Assembly: GCA_029251375.1 (NCBI GenBank)
Contig: JAQXDL010000022.1
Coordinates: 1-64,000 of the forward strand
DNA: 64,000 nucleotides
Direction of reading: 5' to 3'
Source: Pseudomonadales bacterium
GTDB taxonomy: Bacteria > Pseudomonadota > Gammaproteobacteria > Pseudomonadales > Azotimanducaceae
Below the pieces are notes generated by a model. The model was not told the origin of the DNA. It was given only the letters and a program-made list of their open reading frames with translations, and made no database searches. This document shows, piece by piece, positions 36,577 through 47,370 of this stretch. The position numbers and the translations under genes were made by a program. Position 1 is the stretch's first letter. Each line of letters begins with the position of its first letter.

Positions 36577-36846
36577 TTATTTTCTTAAGCCGAGTCTTTT
36601 AATGAGCTGAGAATACCTATCTGTGCTTTTGTTCTTTAGGTAGGTCAGTAGTTTCCGTCGTTGGCTTACCATTCTTAGTAGGCCGATTCGAGAGTGGTGA
36701 TCATGCTTGTGTTCCTGAAAGTGCGACTGCAACTGCTCGATATTAGCTGTCAATAACGCCACTTGAACTTCAGGGGAGCCTGAATCATTTTCTGAACTGC
36801 CGAATTCCTTAACGATTTCAGCTTTGCTTTCTGCGGTTAATGCCAT
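36577..36846 (-). CDS. rpsO: 30S ribosomal protein S15
   Basis: Binds 16S rRNA in the central domain of the small subunit. It has 89 residues, the exact family length. The loop motif [20 protein letters not shown], which contacts the rRNA, is intact. It lies between truB and pnp in the standard order. Confidence 0.98.
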   Translation of the reverse strand: MALTAESKAEIVKEFGSSENDSGSPEVQVALLTANIEQLQSHFQEHKHDHHSRIGLLRMVSQRRKLLTYLKNKSTDRYSQLIKRLGLRK

Positions 36847-36957
36847 TTTTGCATTTCTCCAAATTAATATGCCGAACTGGCTATTGCCAATTCCAATTAT
36901 AACAACGAGTGGCCACGCATATTGATAGCCATCGTTGGAGAGTCGAAGACTCCCGTC

Positions 36958-37890
36958 CTATTGAGTTGCAACCAATCTTCTAGGTGCAACTCGTCCATCT
37001 TCAGTTATCTCGCCAACACCCAAAAATTCTACCGAGGTGTCTTCTGACTCTGAAAAAATACTTACCCAACCTGTTGTCGGAGCTTTCGAAATTTGTACAG
37101 GTTGTCCTTGTTTTAAATAACTCGCACTCAGTGCTGACAATTCAACGCTGGGCCAATCGACGACGGCCGCCGCGGGTGACAACAAAAGGCTATCTACCGC
37201 CTCAAATTCACCAGACGCCTTCAATTCTTCGAGGGCTTCCAGAGTATAAGATTCACCTAGCTTAAAAGGTCCGGACTGAGTCCTTCTTAGCGCTATAACG
37301 TGAGCGCCGCAGCCTAACACTTTACCCAAGTCCTCGGCCAGCGTTCTGATGTAAGTGCCTTTACTGCAACTTACGTCCAAAACGAGTTCATCGCCGTTAT
37401 TCTCAAGCAAATCGAGCTCAAAAATAGTAATAACGCGGGATTTTCGCTCAACCTCAATACCCTGACGGGCAAGCTTGTACAAAGGTTGGCCATTAACCTT
37501 AATTGCGGAGAACATAGACGGAATCTGCTCTATCTCGCCTCGAAACTTCTGCAGTGCTGTCTCGAGCGCTTCGTTACTAAAGCCCGGGGTTTCAACTTCT
37601 TCAACGATCTCGCCTTCGGCATCCCCTGTGGTTGTTACGACACCTAGTTTGATCGTCGTCACGTAACGCTTGTTAGCATCGAGTAAATATTGCGAGAACT
37701 TCGTCGCCTCACCAAAACAAAGCGGTAAAACACCGCTTGCCAGCGGGTCAAGGCTGCCGGTATGGCCTGCTTTCTTTGCGTTAAACACCCGTTTAACTTC
37801 CTGCAGCGCACCGTTAGAGCTCTTACCGAGTCCTTTATCAAGGACAAGAATACCGTTTATCTCACGACGTTTAACGGCGGGTTTGTTCAA
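36958..37890 (-). CDS. truB: tRNA pseudouridine-55 synthase
   Basis: Makes the T-loop pseudouridine 55 in tRNAs. In this 310-residue protein the catalytic aspartate is D48 in GHTGSLDPLASGVLP, the same number as in E. coli. A C-terminal PUA-like RNA-binding domain follows from about 250. The start overlaps the rbfA stop by four bases (ATGA), so translation is coupled. Confidence 0.97.
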   Translation of the reverse strand: MNKPAVKRREINGILVLDKGLGKSSNGALQEVKRVFNAKKAGHTGSLDPLASGVLPLCFGEATKFSQYLLDANKRYVTTIKLGVVTTTGDAEGEIVEEVETPGFSNEALETALQKFRGEIEQIPSMFSAIKVNGQPLYKLARQGIEVERKSRVITIFELDLLENNGDELVLDVSCSKGTYIRTLAEDLGKVLGCGAHVIALRRTQSGPFKLGESYTLEALEELKASGEFEAVDSLLLSPAAAVVDWPSVELSALSASYLKQGQPVQISKAPTTGWVSIFSESEDTSVEFLGVGEITEDGRVAPRRLVATQ

Positions 37891-38273
37891 GTTTGATCAG
37901 CCTCATCGGGTTGATGATTAGCTTCATCCTTCTTGATTGCCTCACCAATCGCCTTCGACATGCGGGCACCATTCTCGATTGAATGATCGAAGTGAAAACG
38001 AGGTCGTGGCGTTGTTCGAGTAGAGAGTACTTTGGCAAGCTGAGACCTGAGGAAACCGCTGGCACTATTAAGAACTTCAACACCTATCGGCTCACTGCCT
38101 TCAGGCAACATTGTGAAGTACACATCAGCAAAGGCTAAATCCCTGCTGACCTTAACTTCATTAATCGTCACGAGACCGACACGCGGGTCTTTAATTTCAG
38201 TCTGAATCAACGTCGCTAATTCTCGCTGAATCAAATCGCCGATTCGCTTTCCTCTACTAAATTCTCTTGGCAT
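37887..38273 (-). CDS. rbfA: Ribosome-binding factor A
   Basis: Matures the 30S subunit by binding near the 16S 5' helix. It is a small KH-type protein of 128 residues, starting MPREFSRGKRIGDLIQRELA. The AKVLSTRTTPRPRFHFD segment contains the interrupted KH motif. The acidic and His-rich tail is dispensable in other species. It lies between infB and truB. Confidence 0.96.
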   Translation of the reverse strand: MPREFSRGKRIGDLIQRELATLIQTEIKDPRVGLVTINEVKVSRDLAFADVYFTMLPEGSEPIGVEVLNSASGFLRSQLAKVLSTRTTPRPRFHFDHSIENGARMSKAIGEAIKKDEANHQPDEADQT

Positions 38274-38291
38274 GTTGCATCCGTGAGCGGC

Positions 38292-40883
38292 TTAGAGCGC
38301 CCGAGCGACTTCCCGAGATTCAAATACTTCGATTTGGTCACCGACCTTGACGTCATTGTAATTCTTGACGCCGATACCGCACTCAGTACCGTTTCGAGCA
38401 CTTGCAACTTCTTCTTTGAAGTGTCGCAGTGATTCTAATTCCCCTTCGTAAATAACAACGTTGTCACGAAGGACTCTGATTTTCTTATCTTTATGAACGG
38501 TGCCTTCGATGATCATACAGCCTGCAATACTGCCAAGCTTCTTCGACTCGAATACGTCCCGCACTTCAGCGATACCAACAATATCTTCTCTTAATTCTGG
38601 CGAAAGCATACCGGACAGCGCATCTCGCACATCATCGATCAAATCGTAGATGACTTTGTAGTAACGCAGATCGATGTTTTCTTCTTCAATTTTCTTGCGT
38701 GCCGCTGCATCAGCTCGGACGTTGAATCCAAACAACACTGCACCTGAAGTCGTTGCAAATGTGGCGTCTTTTTCTGAAATTCCGCCAACACCCGAAGAGA
38801 CGACTTTCACTTGAACTTCGTCATTACCAAGCGCCTGCAGTGCAGTCACGATTGCCTCAAGCGATCCCCTAACGTCAGCTTTGACGACGACGTTCAGATA
38901 GTTGATTTCACTGGCACCAAAACTTGCCAACAAATTATCGAGACTTGCTGCTGGCGTTGCCAAAGCTTGCTCTCTTAACTTCTCGCGTCGGAAAGTTGCG
39001 ACTTCCCTTGCTCGCTTCTCGTCTTTAACAACAACGAACGTGTCGCCCGCCGCTGGAGTACCATCGAGGCCGAGTACCGTAACCGGTGTTGATGGACCAA
39101 CACTCTTTGTCGGCTTACCGTGATCATCGTTGACTGCTCTCGCTTTACCGTATTGATCGCCAGCTACAATCACGTCACCTTGCTTCAAGGTACCGTTTTG
39201 AACCAACAGTGTTGCTACCGGACCTTTACCTTTATCAAGTTCAGATTCAATCACAACACCATGCGCAGGACCGTCAACAACCGCTGACAATTCCATTAGT
39301 TCTGCTTGCAGTAACACAGCATCCATAAGTGCATCGATACCTGTACCTTTCAACGCTGAGACAGGAATGAACTGCGTATCGCCGCCCCAGTCATCAGGAA
39401 TAACGTCTCTTGCTGCTAATTCGTTCTTCGCTCGATCGGGATCGGCGCCTTCTTTATCCATTTTATTTATCGCGACGACCATCGGAGCGCCCGCCGCTTT
39501 GGCGTGCTTAATTGCTTCTTCGGTTTGTGGCATAACGCCATCATCTGCAGCGACCACAAGAATAACAATATCGGTTGCCTGTGCACCACGTTGTCGCATC
39601 GCCGTAAAGGCAGCGTGACCCGGTGTATCAATAAAGCAAATCTCACCGTGTTTAGTAGCAACACGATAAGCACCAATGTGCTGCGTAATGCCGCCTGACT
39701 CACCACCGGCAACCTGAGCGTTACGAATATAGTCAAGTAGCGATGTCTTACCGTGGTCAACGTGTCCCATGACAGTAACGACCGGCGCCCGCGGCGCAGC
39801 CTCACCTTCTAATGCCATTTCTTCGTCAATAACCGACTGCTCAAGCGCGTCAGCATCAACAAGCTTAACCTTATGACCATGCTCTTCGACAACGAGGATT
39901 GCGGTATCTTGATCAATCGTCTGATTAATATTGGCCATCACACCTAGGCCCATCAGCGTTTTGATCACTTCAGTTGCCTTGACAGACATTTTTTGTGATA
40001 ACGCAGAAACGGAAATTGAATCACTGACTTCGACTTCACGCACGACTTCTTCAGTCGGTGCTTTAAATTGATGCTGTACTTGTCGTTTGCCTGGACGCTT
40101 TGTTCGACTTGAGCTCAAGCCCAACGGCGCTTTTTTGTCGTCGCCTATATCGCCGATTGAATCGACCGACAATAGCTCTTCTTTACGACGGCGCTTGTTA
40201 CCATGTTTGACGCGTTTTTCTTTCGCGTCTTTCTTGTCATCCAAATCGCTTCTATCGCGCTTATCTTTACGACCGCTAACCTTGGACTCTTCCAGCTCTT
40301 TTTCTTTCTTCGCTTCTTCTGCTTTAGCAGCCTTCGCCTTTAGGGCCTCAGCTTCAGCGGCGATGTCTTTGAGCTTTTGCTCAGCCTCATCTGCCTTCGC
40401 TTTGGTTCGCGTATCAACCGCCGCGGAAATTTCCGCCTGCGCTTCAGCCATCATTTTACGCGCTTGTTCCGCAGCTTCTTTTCTAGCGATTTCCGCAGGA
40501 TCAATCGGCTCTTCGGGAACTAGCTCCGCCTCAACTTCTTCAAGCATTGGCTCCGCGTCACCTTCCAACTCAGTCGTCTCAGTCTTTCGAACGTAGGTTC
40601 GTTTCTTGCGAACTTCTACATTGACTGTTCGACCTCGGCCGGCTGAACCGGCGGTCTTCAAAGTGCTTAAGGTGCGTCGCTTAAGTGTGATTTTCTTAGG
40701 CGCACCTTCGGACTCTTCGCCATGCGCCTTTTTAATGTGGCCCAGCAAAGTTTCTTTTTCATCCTCGGACACAAGGTCCTCTGGGGAACTCTGTGGTAGC
40801 CCGGCTTCTTGCAATTGTTGCAATAGTTTTTCTACCGGTGTATCCACGGTATCCGCTAATTGCAAAACAGTTACATCTGCCAT
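38292..40883 (-). CDS. infB: Translation initiation factor IF-2
   Basis: GTPase that delivers initiator tRNA to the 30S subunit. It has 863 residues. The N-terminal half includes an IF2_N domain at 1-50 and a highly charged, Ala/Glu/Lys-rich linker at about 130-235. A second IF2_N domain is near 285-335. The G domain has GHVDHGKT at 373-380, DTPGH and NKMD. Domains II-IV end in the fMet-tRNA-binding C2 region. It sits between nusA and rbfA. Confidence 0.98.
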   Translation of the reverse strand: MADVTVLQLADTVDTPVEKLLQQLQEAGLPQSSPEDLVSEDEKETLLGHIKKAHGEESEGAPKKITLKRRTLSTLKTAGSAGRGRTVNVEVRKKRTYVRKTETTELEGDAEPMLEEVEAELVPEEPIDPAEIARKEAAEQARKMMAEAQAEISAAVDTRTKAKADEAEQKLKDIAAEAEALKAKAAKAEEAKKEKELEESKVSGRKDKRDRSDLDDKKDAKEKRVKHGNKRRRKEELLSVDSIGDIGDDKKAPLGLSSSRTKRPGKRQVQHQFKAPTEEVVREVEVSDSISVSALSQKMSVKATEVIKTLMGLGVMANINQTIDQDTAILVVEEHGHKVKLVDADALEQSVIDEEMALEGEAAPRAPVVTVMGHVDHGKTSLLDYIRNAQVAGGESGGITQHIGAYRVATKHGEICFIDTPGHAAFTAMRQRGAQATDIVILVVAADDGVMPQTEEAIKHAKAAGAPMVVAINKMDKEGADPDRAKNELAARDVIPDDWGGDTQFIPVSALKGTGIDALMDAVLLQAELMELSAVVDGPAHGVVIESELDKGKGPVATLLVQNGTLKQGDVIVAGDQYGKARAVNDDHGKPTKSVGPSTPVTVLGLDGTPAAGDTFVVVKDEKRAREVATFRREKLREQALATPAASLDNLLASFGASEINYLNVVVKADVRGSLEAIVTALQALGNDEVQVKVVSSGVGGISEKDATFATTSGAVLFGFNVRADAAARKKIEEENIDLRYYKVIYDLIDDVRDALSGMLSPELREDIVGIAEVRDVFESKKLGSIAGCMIIEGTVHKDKKIRVLRDNVVIYEGELESLRHFKEEVASARNGTECGIGVKNYNDVKVGDQIEVFESREVARAL

Positions 40884-40931
40884 TCAATTCACCTCAAATT
40901 AGGTTCTCACAGTACTCTTAGGCTTGATGCC

Positions 40932-42428
40932 TTAGTCTGTGGAATCCTCTGCAAACCAAGGAGCACGTGCAGTCATAATTAATGACCCGGCGCGCTCTTC
41001 GTCCATTCCTTCAATTTCAAGCAACTCATCAATTGCTTGTTCCGCCAGATCTTCCATCGTCACAATACCCACTTTAGCCATTTGGAACGCTAATCGGGTA
41101 TCCATGCCTTCCATCTCAAGGAGATCTTGGGCAGGTTCAACATCTAGCTCTTCTTCTGTCGCTAATTCTTGCGTCGTTAAGGCGCTCTTAGCACGACTTC
41201 GAAGTTCTTCAACAATATCTTCGTCGAAACCTTCGATTGCGATCATTTCATTTACGGGCACATAGGCAACTTCTTCTAGTGTTGAGAAACCTTCCTCAAC
41301 CAAGACGATAGCGACATCTTCATCGACATCTAACTGCTCCATAAACCTTTCAATGACTGAACCCGCTTCCTGTTCGTGCTTATCGGAAGCTTCGTCTTCG
41401 GTCATAATGTTCAAAGTCCAGCCGGTTAACTCACTCGCCAGCTTCACATTCTGGCCACCGCGGCCAATAGCCTGAGCCAGATTGTCTTCACCGACAGCTA
41501 TATCCATGCTGTTTGTTTCTTCGTCAACGACAATCGAAACAACCTCAGCTGGTGCCATAGCATTAATCGCTAATTGGGCAACATTGTCGTCCCAAGGAAC
41601 GATATCGATACGCTCGTTACCTAACTCACCAGACACAGCCTGAACTCTTGAACCACGCATGCCGACACAAGCACCAACGGGGTCTATTCGACCATCGTTT
41701 GTCTTCACGGCAATTTTCGCTCTTGAGCCAGGGTCACGGGCAGAGCCCATAATCTCGATAATGCCATCAGCAATCTCAGGCACTTCAATTTTAAATAATT
41801 CGACCAACATCTCGGGTGCCGTTCGGGACAAAGCTAATTGCGGTCCTCGCACTTCTGGTCTGACATCCTTCAACAATGCTCGCAAGCGATCGCCCATTCG
41901 GAAGGTTTCTCGCGGTATCCATTCATCCCGAGGCAGCAATGCTTCTGCATTGTTGCCTAGGTCAACGATTACAGCTTCACGAGTAACTTTCTTGACTTGC
42001 CCACTGACCAATTCGCCAACGCGACTTCGATAAGCATCTACGATCTGTGCGCGCTCTGCTTCACGTACTTTTTGAACAATAACCTGTTTAGCTGTTTGAG
42101 CCGCAATACGGCCAAACGCAACAGACTCGACCTGCTCTTCAACATAGTCTCCTACTTGAAGATCCGGTTCATCTATCTGAGCCGCCGACACAGTCATCTG
42201 CGCAGAAGGACACTCCATCTCCGCATCATCTTCAATCAGAAGCCAGCGACGATAAGTATCATATTCGCCAGTCTCCTGGTCGATCTTCACGCGTAGCTCA
42301 GCATCATCTCCATACCGCTTCTTAGTAGCAGTAGCGAGCGCCAGCTCTAGTGCGTCAAAAATAATATCTGGCGACACACCTTTCTCGTTGGATACGGAAT
42401 CAACGACTAACAAAATTTCTTTACTCAT
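40932..42428 (-). CDS. nusA: Transcription termination/antitermination factor NusA
   Basis: Modulates pausing, termination and antitermination at RNA polymerase. The 498-residue protein has an N-terminal polymerase-binding domain (1-130), S1 (about 135-200), and two KH domains with [11 protein letters not shown] and [13 protein letters not shown]. Two C-terminal acidic repeat domains occupy about 365-498; these are present in gammaproteobacteria and bind alpha-CTD or lambda N-type partners. It is the second gene of the rimP-nusA-infB operon. Confidence 0.98.
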   Translation of the reverse strand: MSKEILLVVDSVSNEKGVSPDIIFDALELALATATKKRYGDDAELRVKIDQETGEYDTYRRWLLIEDDAEMECPSAQMTVSAAQIDEPDLQVGDYVEEQVESVAFGRIAAQTAKQVIVQKVREAERAQIVDAYRSRVGELVSGQVKKVTREAVIVDLGNNAEALLPRDEWIPRETFRMGDRLRALLKDVRPEVRGPQLALSRTAPEMLVELFKIEVPEIADGIIEIMGSARDPGSRAKIAVKTNDGRIDPVGACVGMRGSRVQAVSGELGNERIDIVPWDDNVAQLAINAMAPAEVVSIVVDEETNSMDIAVGEDNLAQAIGRGGQNVKLASELTGWTLNIMTEDEASDKHEQEAGSVIERFMEQLDVDEDVAIVLVEEGFSTLEEVAYVPVNEMIAIEGFDEDIVEELRSRAKSALTTQELATEEELDVEPAQDLLEMEGMDTRLAFQMAKVGIVTMEDLAEQAIDELLEIEGMDEERAGSLIMTARAPWFAEDSTD

Positions 42429-42533
42429 TACATTGCCTCAGTCTGACAATATAGTTATGTGAAAAAACATCACGACATAACCCCAATCGGTAATTACACA
42501 CCTGCATAACTACCTCTACTAAATTTGCTGATT

Positions 42534-43004
42534 TTACTCTGTAAACTCAGGTATAACATTCGCTCTGTCGACCTCATCAAACGGAAACAAAAACTCTTCA
42601 TCTCCAACGCGTATGACAATGTCGTCATCTTCAATACCGCATAGCAAGCCAGTAAATTTTCGCCTGCCTTCGTATCGGTTACGCAAATTTATTTTTACCT
42701 TCGCGCCCTTATACAATTCGAACTGCACTTTCGTAAACAATCTTCTATCCATGCCAGGAGAGGAAACCTCAAGCGTGTATTTACCACTTATAGATTCTTC
42801 CACGTCAAGTAGACCGCTAACCTGCCTGCTAATACGCGCGCAATCATCAACATCGATGCCCTTGTCAGAGTCGATGTAAATTTTCAAAATGGAGTATTTC
42901 CCTTGGGTCAGATATTCCAAACCCCAAAGGTCGTAATCCATTCCGGTTACAACCGGTTCAATCAGCTCTCTTAGTTGCTCATTCACCGCAGTACCATTAC
43001 ACAC
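42534..43004 (-). CDS. rimP: Ribosome maturation factor RimP
   Basis: Needed for 30S assembly. The 156-residue protein contains the family signature YIDSDKGIDVDDCARISRQVS and LEVSSPGMDRRLF. The reading frame opens at a GTG at 43004, with another GTG at 42986 just before NEQLRELIEPVV; neither has a good ribosome binding site, so the start is uncertain. An intrinsic terminator lies only about ten bases before 43004, which is unusual and may be part of control of this operon. Confidence 0.93.
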   Translation of the reverse strand: MCNGTAVNEQLRELIEPVVTGMDYDLWGLEYLTQGKYSILKIYIDSDKGIDVDDCARISRQVSGLLDVEESISGKYTLEVSSPGMDRRLFTKVQFELYKGAKVKINLRNRYEGRRKFTGLLCGIEDDDIVIRVGDEEFLFPFDEVDRANVIPEFTE

Positions 43005-43013
43005 TTTATAAAC

Positions 43014-43036
43014 AAAAAATGGGCATAAAGCCCATT
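43014..43036 (-). terminator. Intrinsic terminator immediately before rimP
   Basis: Minus-strand stem AATGGGC/GCCCATT with a five-base loop, followed by TTTTTTG. It is the second of two terminators between tRNA-fMet and rimP and lies about ten bases before the rimP start. It may insulate the operon or attenuate it. Confidence 0.8.
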
Positions 43037-43130
43037 CTCACAAATTGGACGGCACAGCCCTCCGCTTTTTCTCTTAACCTAACCGTTCGCCTTTACTGCG
43101 CACTGCCAGGCCATCTTAATCTGAAGTTAA

Positions 43131-43154
43131 TAAAAAGCCCCTAATAAGGGGCTT
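43131..43154 (-). terminator. Intrinsic terminator of tRNA-fMet
   Basis: Minus-strand stem AAGCCCCT/AGGGGCTT with a four-base loop, followed by TTTTTA, starting 13 bases after the tRNA CCA end. Confidence 0.88.
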
Positions 43155-43166
43155 CACTTCGTGTTG

Positions 43167-43243
<77 letters not shown>

Positions 43244-43258
43244 TCAACAAGGGGGCGA

Positions 43259-43287
43259 ATTATAGGGATGTCGATGGGCTTGGTCAA
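43259..43287 (-). promoter_or_regulatory. Strong sigma-70 promoter of tRNA-fMet
   Basis: Minus-strand TTGACC and TATAAT with a 17-base spacer and the discriminator TCGCCCCC, typical of stringently controlled stable RNA. It lies 15 bases before the tRNA. Confidence 0.88.
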
Positions 43288-43478
43288 TAGAAAACGCGCT
43301 TGTTTGTCGTTAATTGCGTTTACTGACAAGACTTTAGGCGCAAAGCATCATAAACGCCTTGAACTCGACGGTTATGATGTCATTTTGAGGGGAACGCAGA
43401 TGAAGGCTAACAACATTCCTAGTGGGACATTGAGTTTCAATTCTAAAATCGAACGAAGCTGTAACATGCTGCTGTATA

Positions 43479-43565
43479 TGGTGCCGAAGAGAGGACTTGA
43501 ACCTCCACGAGCTAAAGCTCACTACCCCCTCAAGGTAGCGTGTCTACCAATTTCACCACTTCGGC
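43479..43565 (-). tRNA. tRNA-Leu (anticodon GAG)
   Basis: An 87-nt class II tRNA with a long variable arm and encoded CCA. Acceptor GCCGAAG pairs with CTTCGGC. The anticodon stem CTACC/GGTAG encloses TTGAGGG, giving GAG. Its place just after secG matches E. coli leuU. The 235 bases to the next tRNA contain only the tRNA-fMet promoter. Confidence 0.97.
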
Positions 43566-43626
43566 ATAAACTTCGACCATCATCTCACACCCGGGATGAC
43601 GATCTGCTAAGGACAAACGTCCTTGA

Positions 43627-44022
43627 TTATTCTGTTTCAGGCTCTATTGAGGGTATTTCTGAACCGCCTGATGTATCGCTTGTTGGGGTACTATCGAGTG
43701 TTGGCAATTCTAGCTCTGGCTCAACATTAATCTGCTCGACAATCTCCGGCACACCCAGGTTTCGAATAGAAATTGATTTTTGCTTCGCATAAAACGCTAA
43801 GCCGAAACTGGTCAGGAAAAAAGCAACTGCAAGTGCGCCGGTTGCCTTGGTCAGGAAACTGCCTGTACCACCACTACCAAACACAGTACTCGAAGAACCA
43901 GCACCTAGACCGGAGCCCATATCGGCGCCTTTACCATGCTGAATCAAGACAAGACCAATAATGCAAAGGCTAGCCGCCACGTGCAACATCAGTACGATCG
44001 TTTCTAACAATTGAGTTTCCAT
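43627..44022 (-). CDS. secG: Protein translocase subunit SecG
   Basis: Inner-membrane subunit of SecYEG that assists preprotein export. The 131-residue protein has two transmembrane helices, about 8-28 and 60-80. Between them is the Gly/Ser-rich loop KGADMGSGLGAGSSSTVFG, typical of the family. The C-terminal tail from 90 is acidic and Pro/Ser/Thr-rich. Its neighbours tpiA and tRNA-Leu follow the standard order. Confidence 0.95.
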   Translation of the reverse strand: METQLLETIVLMLHVAASLCIIGLVLIQHGKGADMGSGLGAGSSSTVFGSGGTGSFLTKATGALAVAFFLTSFGLAFYAKQKSISIRNLGVPEIVEQINVEPELELPTLDSTPTSDTSGGSEIPSIEPETE

Positions 44023-44091
44023 AGTCTACTCAGTCACACTTATTCAAGTAAGCAACTGCTTACTTACTTAAGCGCATCAAATTCCGCTTAT

Positions 44092-44847
44092 TTAAACCAG
44101 TACAGCAGCCTGACAGATCGCAAGAAAACTTGCCGCATCCAACGATGCCCCTCCGACGAGGGCTCCATCAATGTTCTGCATTCCAAATAATTCAACAGCA
44201 TTGCTTGCATTAACACTGCCTCCGTACAATATCTGAATATTATTCGCTGTATTCAGATCCTTCTCAGCCAATGTCTGACGAATAAACGCATGTACGTCAT
44301 CAGCTTGCTGAGGACTTGCTGTCCTACCGGTGCCAATTGCCCAAACGGGCTCATAAGCAATTACAACCTTCGCCATCGCGTCACTATCCAACTTGTCAAA
44401 AACCGGGACAAGTTGCGACGTGATGACATCTTGCGTCTCACCGTTCTGCCTTTGTGCTTGCGTCTCGCCGACACAAAGAATCGGTATAATACCCTTCGAA
44501 AGACTCGCTTCACACTTCATCGCGACATCTTCACTTGTTTCACCAAACAAAGTCCGTCTTTCTGAGTGACCAACGAGTACGAAGTCACAGCCTAAGTCCG
44601 CTAGCATTTCTGCCGAGACTTCACCCGTAAACGCGCCATTGTCATGCCAATCAATGTTTTGGCCACCCATACTAATGGTGGTTTGCTCAATATGTCCGCG
44701 CACTTGATCGAGATAGACATTCGGCGGACATACCACAATACCGCTCGAACAACTCGCCAGCTGGGCTATCAGACCCTGCATCAATAAATCGATGCTGCTG
44801 CCTGTGCCATTCATTTTCCAATTGCCGACTACCAACGCCTTTCTCAT
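44092..44847 (-). CDS. tpiA: Triosephosphate isomerase
   Basis: Interconverts dihydroxyacetone phosphate and glyceraldehyde-3-phosphate. The 251-residue protein carries the catalytic residues K11 (GNWKMNG), H94 (VGHSERR) and E166 in AYEPVWAIGTG. The phosphate loop YGGSVNASN is intact. Confidence 0.98.
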   Translation of the reverse strand: MRKALVVGNWKMNGTGSSIDLLMQGLIAQLASCSSGIVVCPPNVYLDQVRGHIEQTTISMGGQNIDWHDNGAFTGEVSAEMLADLGCDFVLVGHSERRTLFGETSEDVAMKCEASLSKGIIPILCVGETQAQRQNGETQDVITSQLVPVFDKLDSDAMAKVVIAYEPVWAIGTGRTASPQQADDVHAFIRQTLAEKDLNTANNIQILYGGSVNASNAVELFGMQNIDGALVGGASLDAASFLAICQAAVLV

Positions 44848-44949
44848 GACTTACCCTAAAAGCGGCTGCGCATGTTAAATGTTTTAAATTGAAGATTCAA
44901 TTGTCTCGTCCAATCTATCTAGCGTGAATTTTATAAATAGGGCTTCAGA

Positions 44950-46284
44950 CTAACCAGCAGCCTCAACTACAGCTGCTAACTGACGCGCCAACTGCTCTAC
45001 TTGAGTAGAATCTTCACCTTCGACCATAACCCGAACAACGGGCTCTGTACCGGATGGTCTCAAAAGTACACGCCCCTTACCGGCTAATTTTTGCTCCGTC
45101 TGCGCAACCGCGGCGAGCACTGTATCACTATTTACAACAGCCGCATCACAACGCACATTAATCATCAATTGCGGCAACTTGCTCATACCCTTCTTCAGTT
45201 CGCCGAGGGTCTGCTCGGACTCTAGCATCGCGCCAATAACCTGCAAAGATGACACAATGCCGTCCCCGGTCGAGACGACATCAAGGCACAGCAGGTGACC
45301 TGAAGATTCACCTCCTAAATCCCAGCCATTTTCGCGCAACGCGGCCAACACATAACGGTCACCGACTGCTGCTCTGATGAAAGGAATATTCAGCGCTTGC
45401 ATGGCCAGCTCAAGACCAAAATTACTCATCAAGGTGCCGACCACACCACCTTTCAAGGTGCCTTGTTTCTGTCGATGTCTGGCAACGATAAAGACCAGCT
45501 CGTCGCCATCTACAGTTTCACCATGTTCGTCAACCATGATAAGACGATCACCATCCCCGTCGTAAGCCACACCGAAGTCGGCGGATTGTTCGACAACAAC
45601 GCGCTGCAATTGTTCTGGACTGGTTGAACCAACCTGCTCGTTGATATTGATGCCGTTGGGCTCGACGCCAATTTCAATTACATCGGCGCCAAGTTCGCGA
45701 AAGACTTTTGGAGCTATGTGGTAAGTCGCACCATGAGCGCAGTCAACCACAATACGCTTGCCCTGCAGGTTTAACTTGCTCGACAATGTGCTTTTACAAA
45801 ATTCTACATAACGTCCGGCCGCATCAACAATCCTCGACACTTTACCAATCTTGTCCGCTTCAACCAGTTGCATTGACTCATGTGCTATATCCAACTGAGC
45901 CTCTATCGCCAACTCAATCTCATCTGCCAATTTCTCCCCTGCGCCTGAGAAAAACTTAATACCGTTATCATGATAGGAGTTATGTGACGCACTAATAACG
46001 ATGCCCGCCTCTGCATTAAACGTCCTTGTTAAATAGGCGATCGCCGGCGTCGGCATTGGACCTAAAAACACCACATCGATGCCCGCTGAGACCAAACCTG
46101 CCTCAAGCGCAGATTCGAACATGTAACCCGAGATCCGCGTGTCTTTGCCAATAAGAATACGACCCAAACCTTTGGAAGCAAACACGCGTCCAGCAGACCA
46201 GCCAAGCTTTAACATAAATTCTGGAGTTATAGGGCTTATTCCCACCCTGCCGCGAATACCATCTGTGCCGAAATATTTTTTCAC
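44950..46284 (-). CDS. glmM: Phosphoglucosamine mutase
   Basis: Converts glucosamine-6-phosphate to glucosamine-1-phosphate for UDP-GlcNAc synthesis. The 444-residue protein starts [15 protein letters not shown]. The active serine S100 lies in [16 protein letters not shown], the metal loop is DGDGDR and the sugar loop GGESSGHL. It is followed 34 bases upstream by folP, the usual folP-glmM pair. Confidence 0.98.
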   Translation of the reverse strand: MKKYFGTDGIRGRVGISPITPEFMLKLGWSAGRVFASKGLGRILIGKDTRISGYMFESALEAGLVSAGIDVVFLGPMPTPAIAYLTRTFNAEAGIVISASHNSYHDNGIKFFSGAGEKLADEIELAIEAQLDIAHESMQLVEADKIGKVSRIVDAAGRYVEFCKSTLSSKLNLQGKRIVVDCAHGATYHIAPKVFRELGADVIEIGVEPNGININEQVGSTSPEQLQRVVVEQSADFGVAYDGDGDRLIMVDEHGETVDGDELVFIVARHRQKQGTLKGGVVGTLMSNFGLELAMQALNIPFIRAAVGDRYVLAALRENGWDLGGESSGHLLCLDVVSTGDGIVSSLQVIGAMLESEQTLGELKKGMSKLPQLMINVRCDAAVVNSDTVLAAVAQTEQKLAGKGRVLLRPSGTEPVVRVMVEGEDSTQVEQLARQLAAVVEAAG

Positions 46285-46318
46285 GTCGTACCTTATTATT
46301 GTAATTTCGTGGTGATCG

Positions 46319-47152
46319 TTAAAATACGGACTCTAACTTTATAGCCTGTCTGACCTTCAACGCGATAACCGTTTGCTTAACATCATGCACGCGGACGATC
46401 GACGCGCCGCGCTCTATCGCCAACAATGCACCCGCTACACTCGCCTCTATGATATCTGCTTCTTGTTGTGAGGGGTTAAAATTCTGCTGCTCAAGCAGCT
46501 TACTCATCGTACTCTTTCGAGACAGGCCTACTAATATCGGCAACTCAAAGCTCTTGAATTCTGCGAGTCGGTTAATCAACGTCAAATTATCTGTCGGTGA
46601 TTTACCAAAGCCAAAACCCGGATCCAAAATGAGTCTTTCTTTTGCCAAACCCGCTTGCTCGCAGGCCTGAATTCTTTCCGCAAAAAAATCTTTCACATCT
46701 TCTATGAGATTTTGATAATGGGGATCAAGCTGCATCGTTTCTGGGTCACCCTGCATATGCATTAGGCAAACCGGTAAGCCTGTTTTTTGCGCAGCTTGCA
46801 ATGCACCGGCACGCCTTAAACCTCGCACATCATTGATCAGCGAAACACCCATTGCAGCGGCTTGCGTCATGACTTCAGGCGCACTCGTGTCTATGGAAAG
46901 GGGAATATCAACTCGCCTGCGCAAAGCCTCGATCACAGGCGTTACCCGCGCTAGCTCTTCATCGATGCTAACAACAGCTGCACCCGGTCGTGTCGACTCA
47001 CCACCGATATCGATGAGATCAACACCCTGCTCGACCATTTCAAATGCATGTTCCAACGCATCATCGACATTCGAAAAGTCGCCTCCGTCGGAGAAAGAAT
47101 CCGGCGTTACGTTTAGAATACCCATTATTAAGGGTGCTGAACCGAATATCAT
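46319..47152 (-). CDS. folP: Dihydropteroate synthase
   Basis: Joins 6-hydroxymethyl-dihydropterin diphosphate and p-aminobenzoate in folate synthesis. It is the target of sulfonamides. The TIM-barrel protein has 277 residues, with [16 protein letters not shown] at about 11-26, the [11 protein letters not shown] loop, [13 protein letters not shown] and the C-terminal VRVHDV. It lies between ftsH and glmM, as in E. coli. The 218 bases before it show no clear element. Confidence 0.97.
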   Translation of the reverse strand: MIFGSAPLIMGILNVTPDSFSDGGDFSNVDDALEHAFEMVEQGVDLIDIGGESTRPGAAVVSIDEELARVTPVIEALRRRVDIPLSIDTSAPEVMTQAAAMGVSLINDVRGLRRAGALQAAQKTGLPVCLMHMQGDPETMQLDPHYQNLIEDVKDFFAERIQACEQAGLAKERLILDPGFGFGKSPTDNLTLINRLAEFKSFELPILVGLSRKSTMSKLLEQQNFNPSQQEADIIEASVAGALLAIERGASIVRVHDVKQTVIALKVRQAIKLESVF

Positions 47153-47370
47153 TTGAATGGTTTCATCATTGGGCTAAATCTCTGGACAGGATTTTGTTGA
47201 TAGAATCTTATTGGCGAATTTTGGTCGGTGGGGGATGACAGATTGTCGCTGATCGGTGAGTTCTGTTTCATTAAGTGCTAACGCAAGGTGTGATCAGAAC
47301 ATCTTTGAGAAACTAGACACGAACAGCAGTTGCTGCTCGTATCTGCGGTAAGGTAAAAACAACGTTAATG

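Noticed and set aside
40087-40596. A 169-codon Ser/Ala-rich frame opposite infB
   Set aside because: It is the antisense of the charged IF-2 linker; codon composition explains the open frame.
43268-43792. A 174-codon plus-strand frame
   Set aside because: It crosses tRNA-Leu in antisense and the end of secG and starts inside the tRNA-fMet promoter; no coding features.
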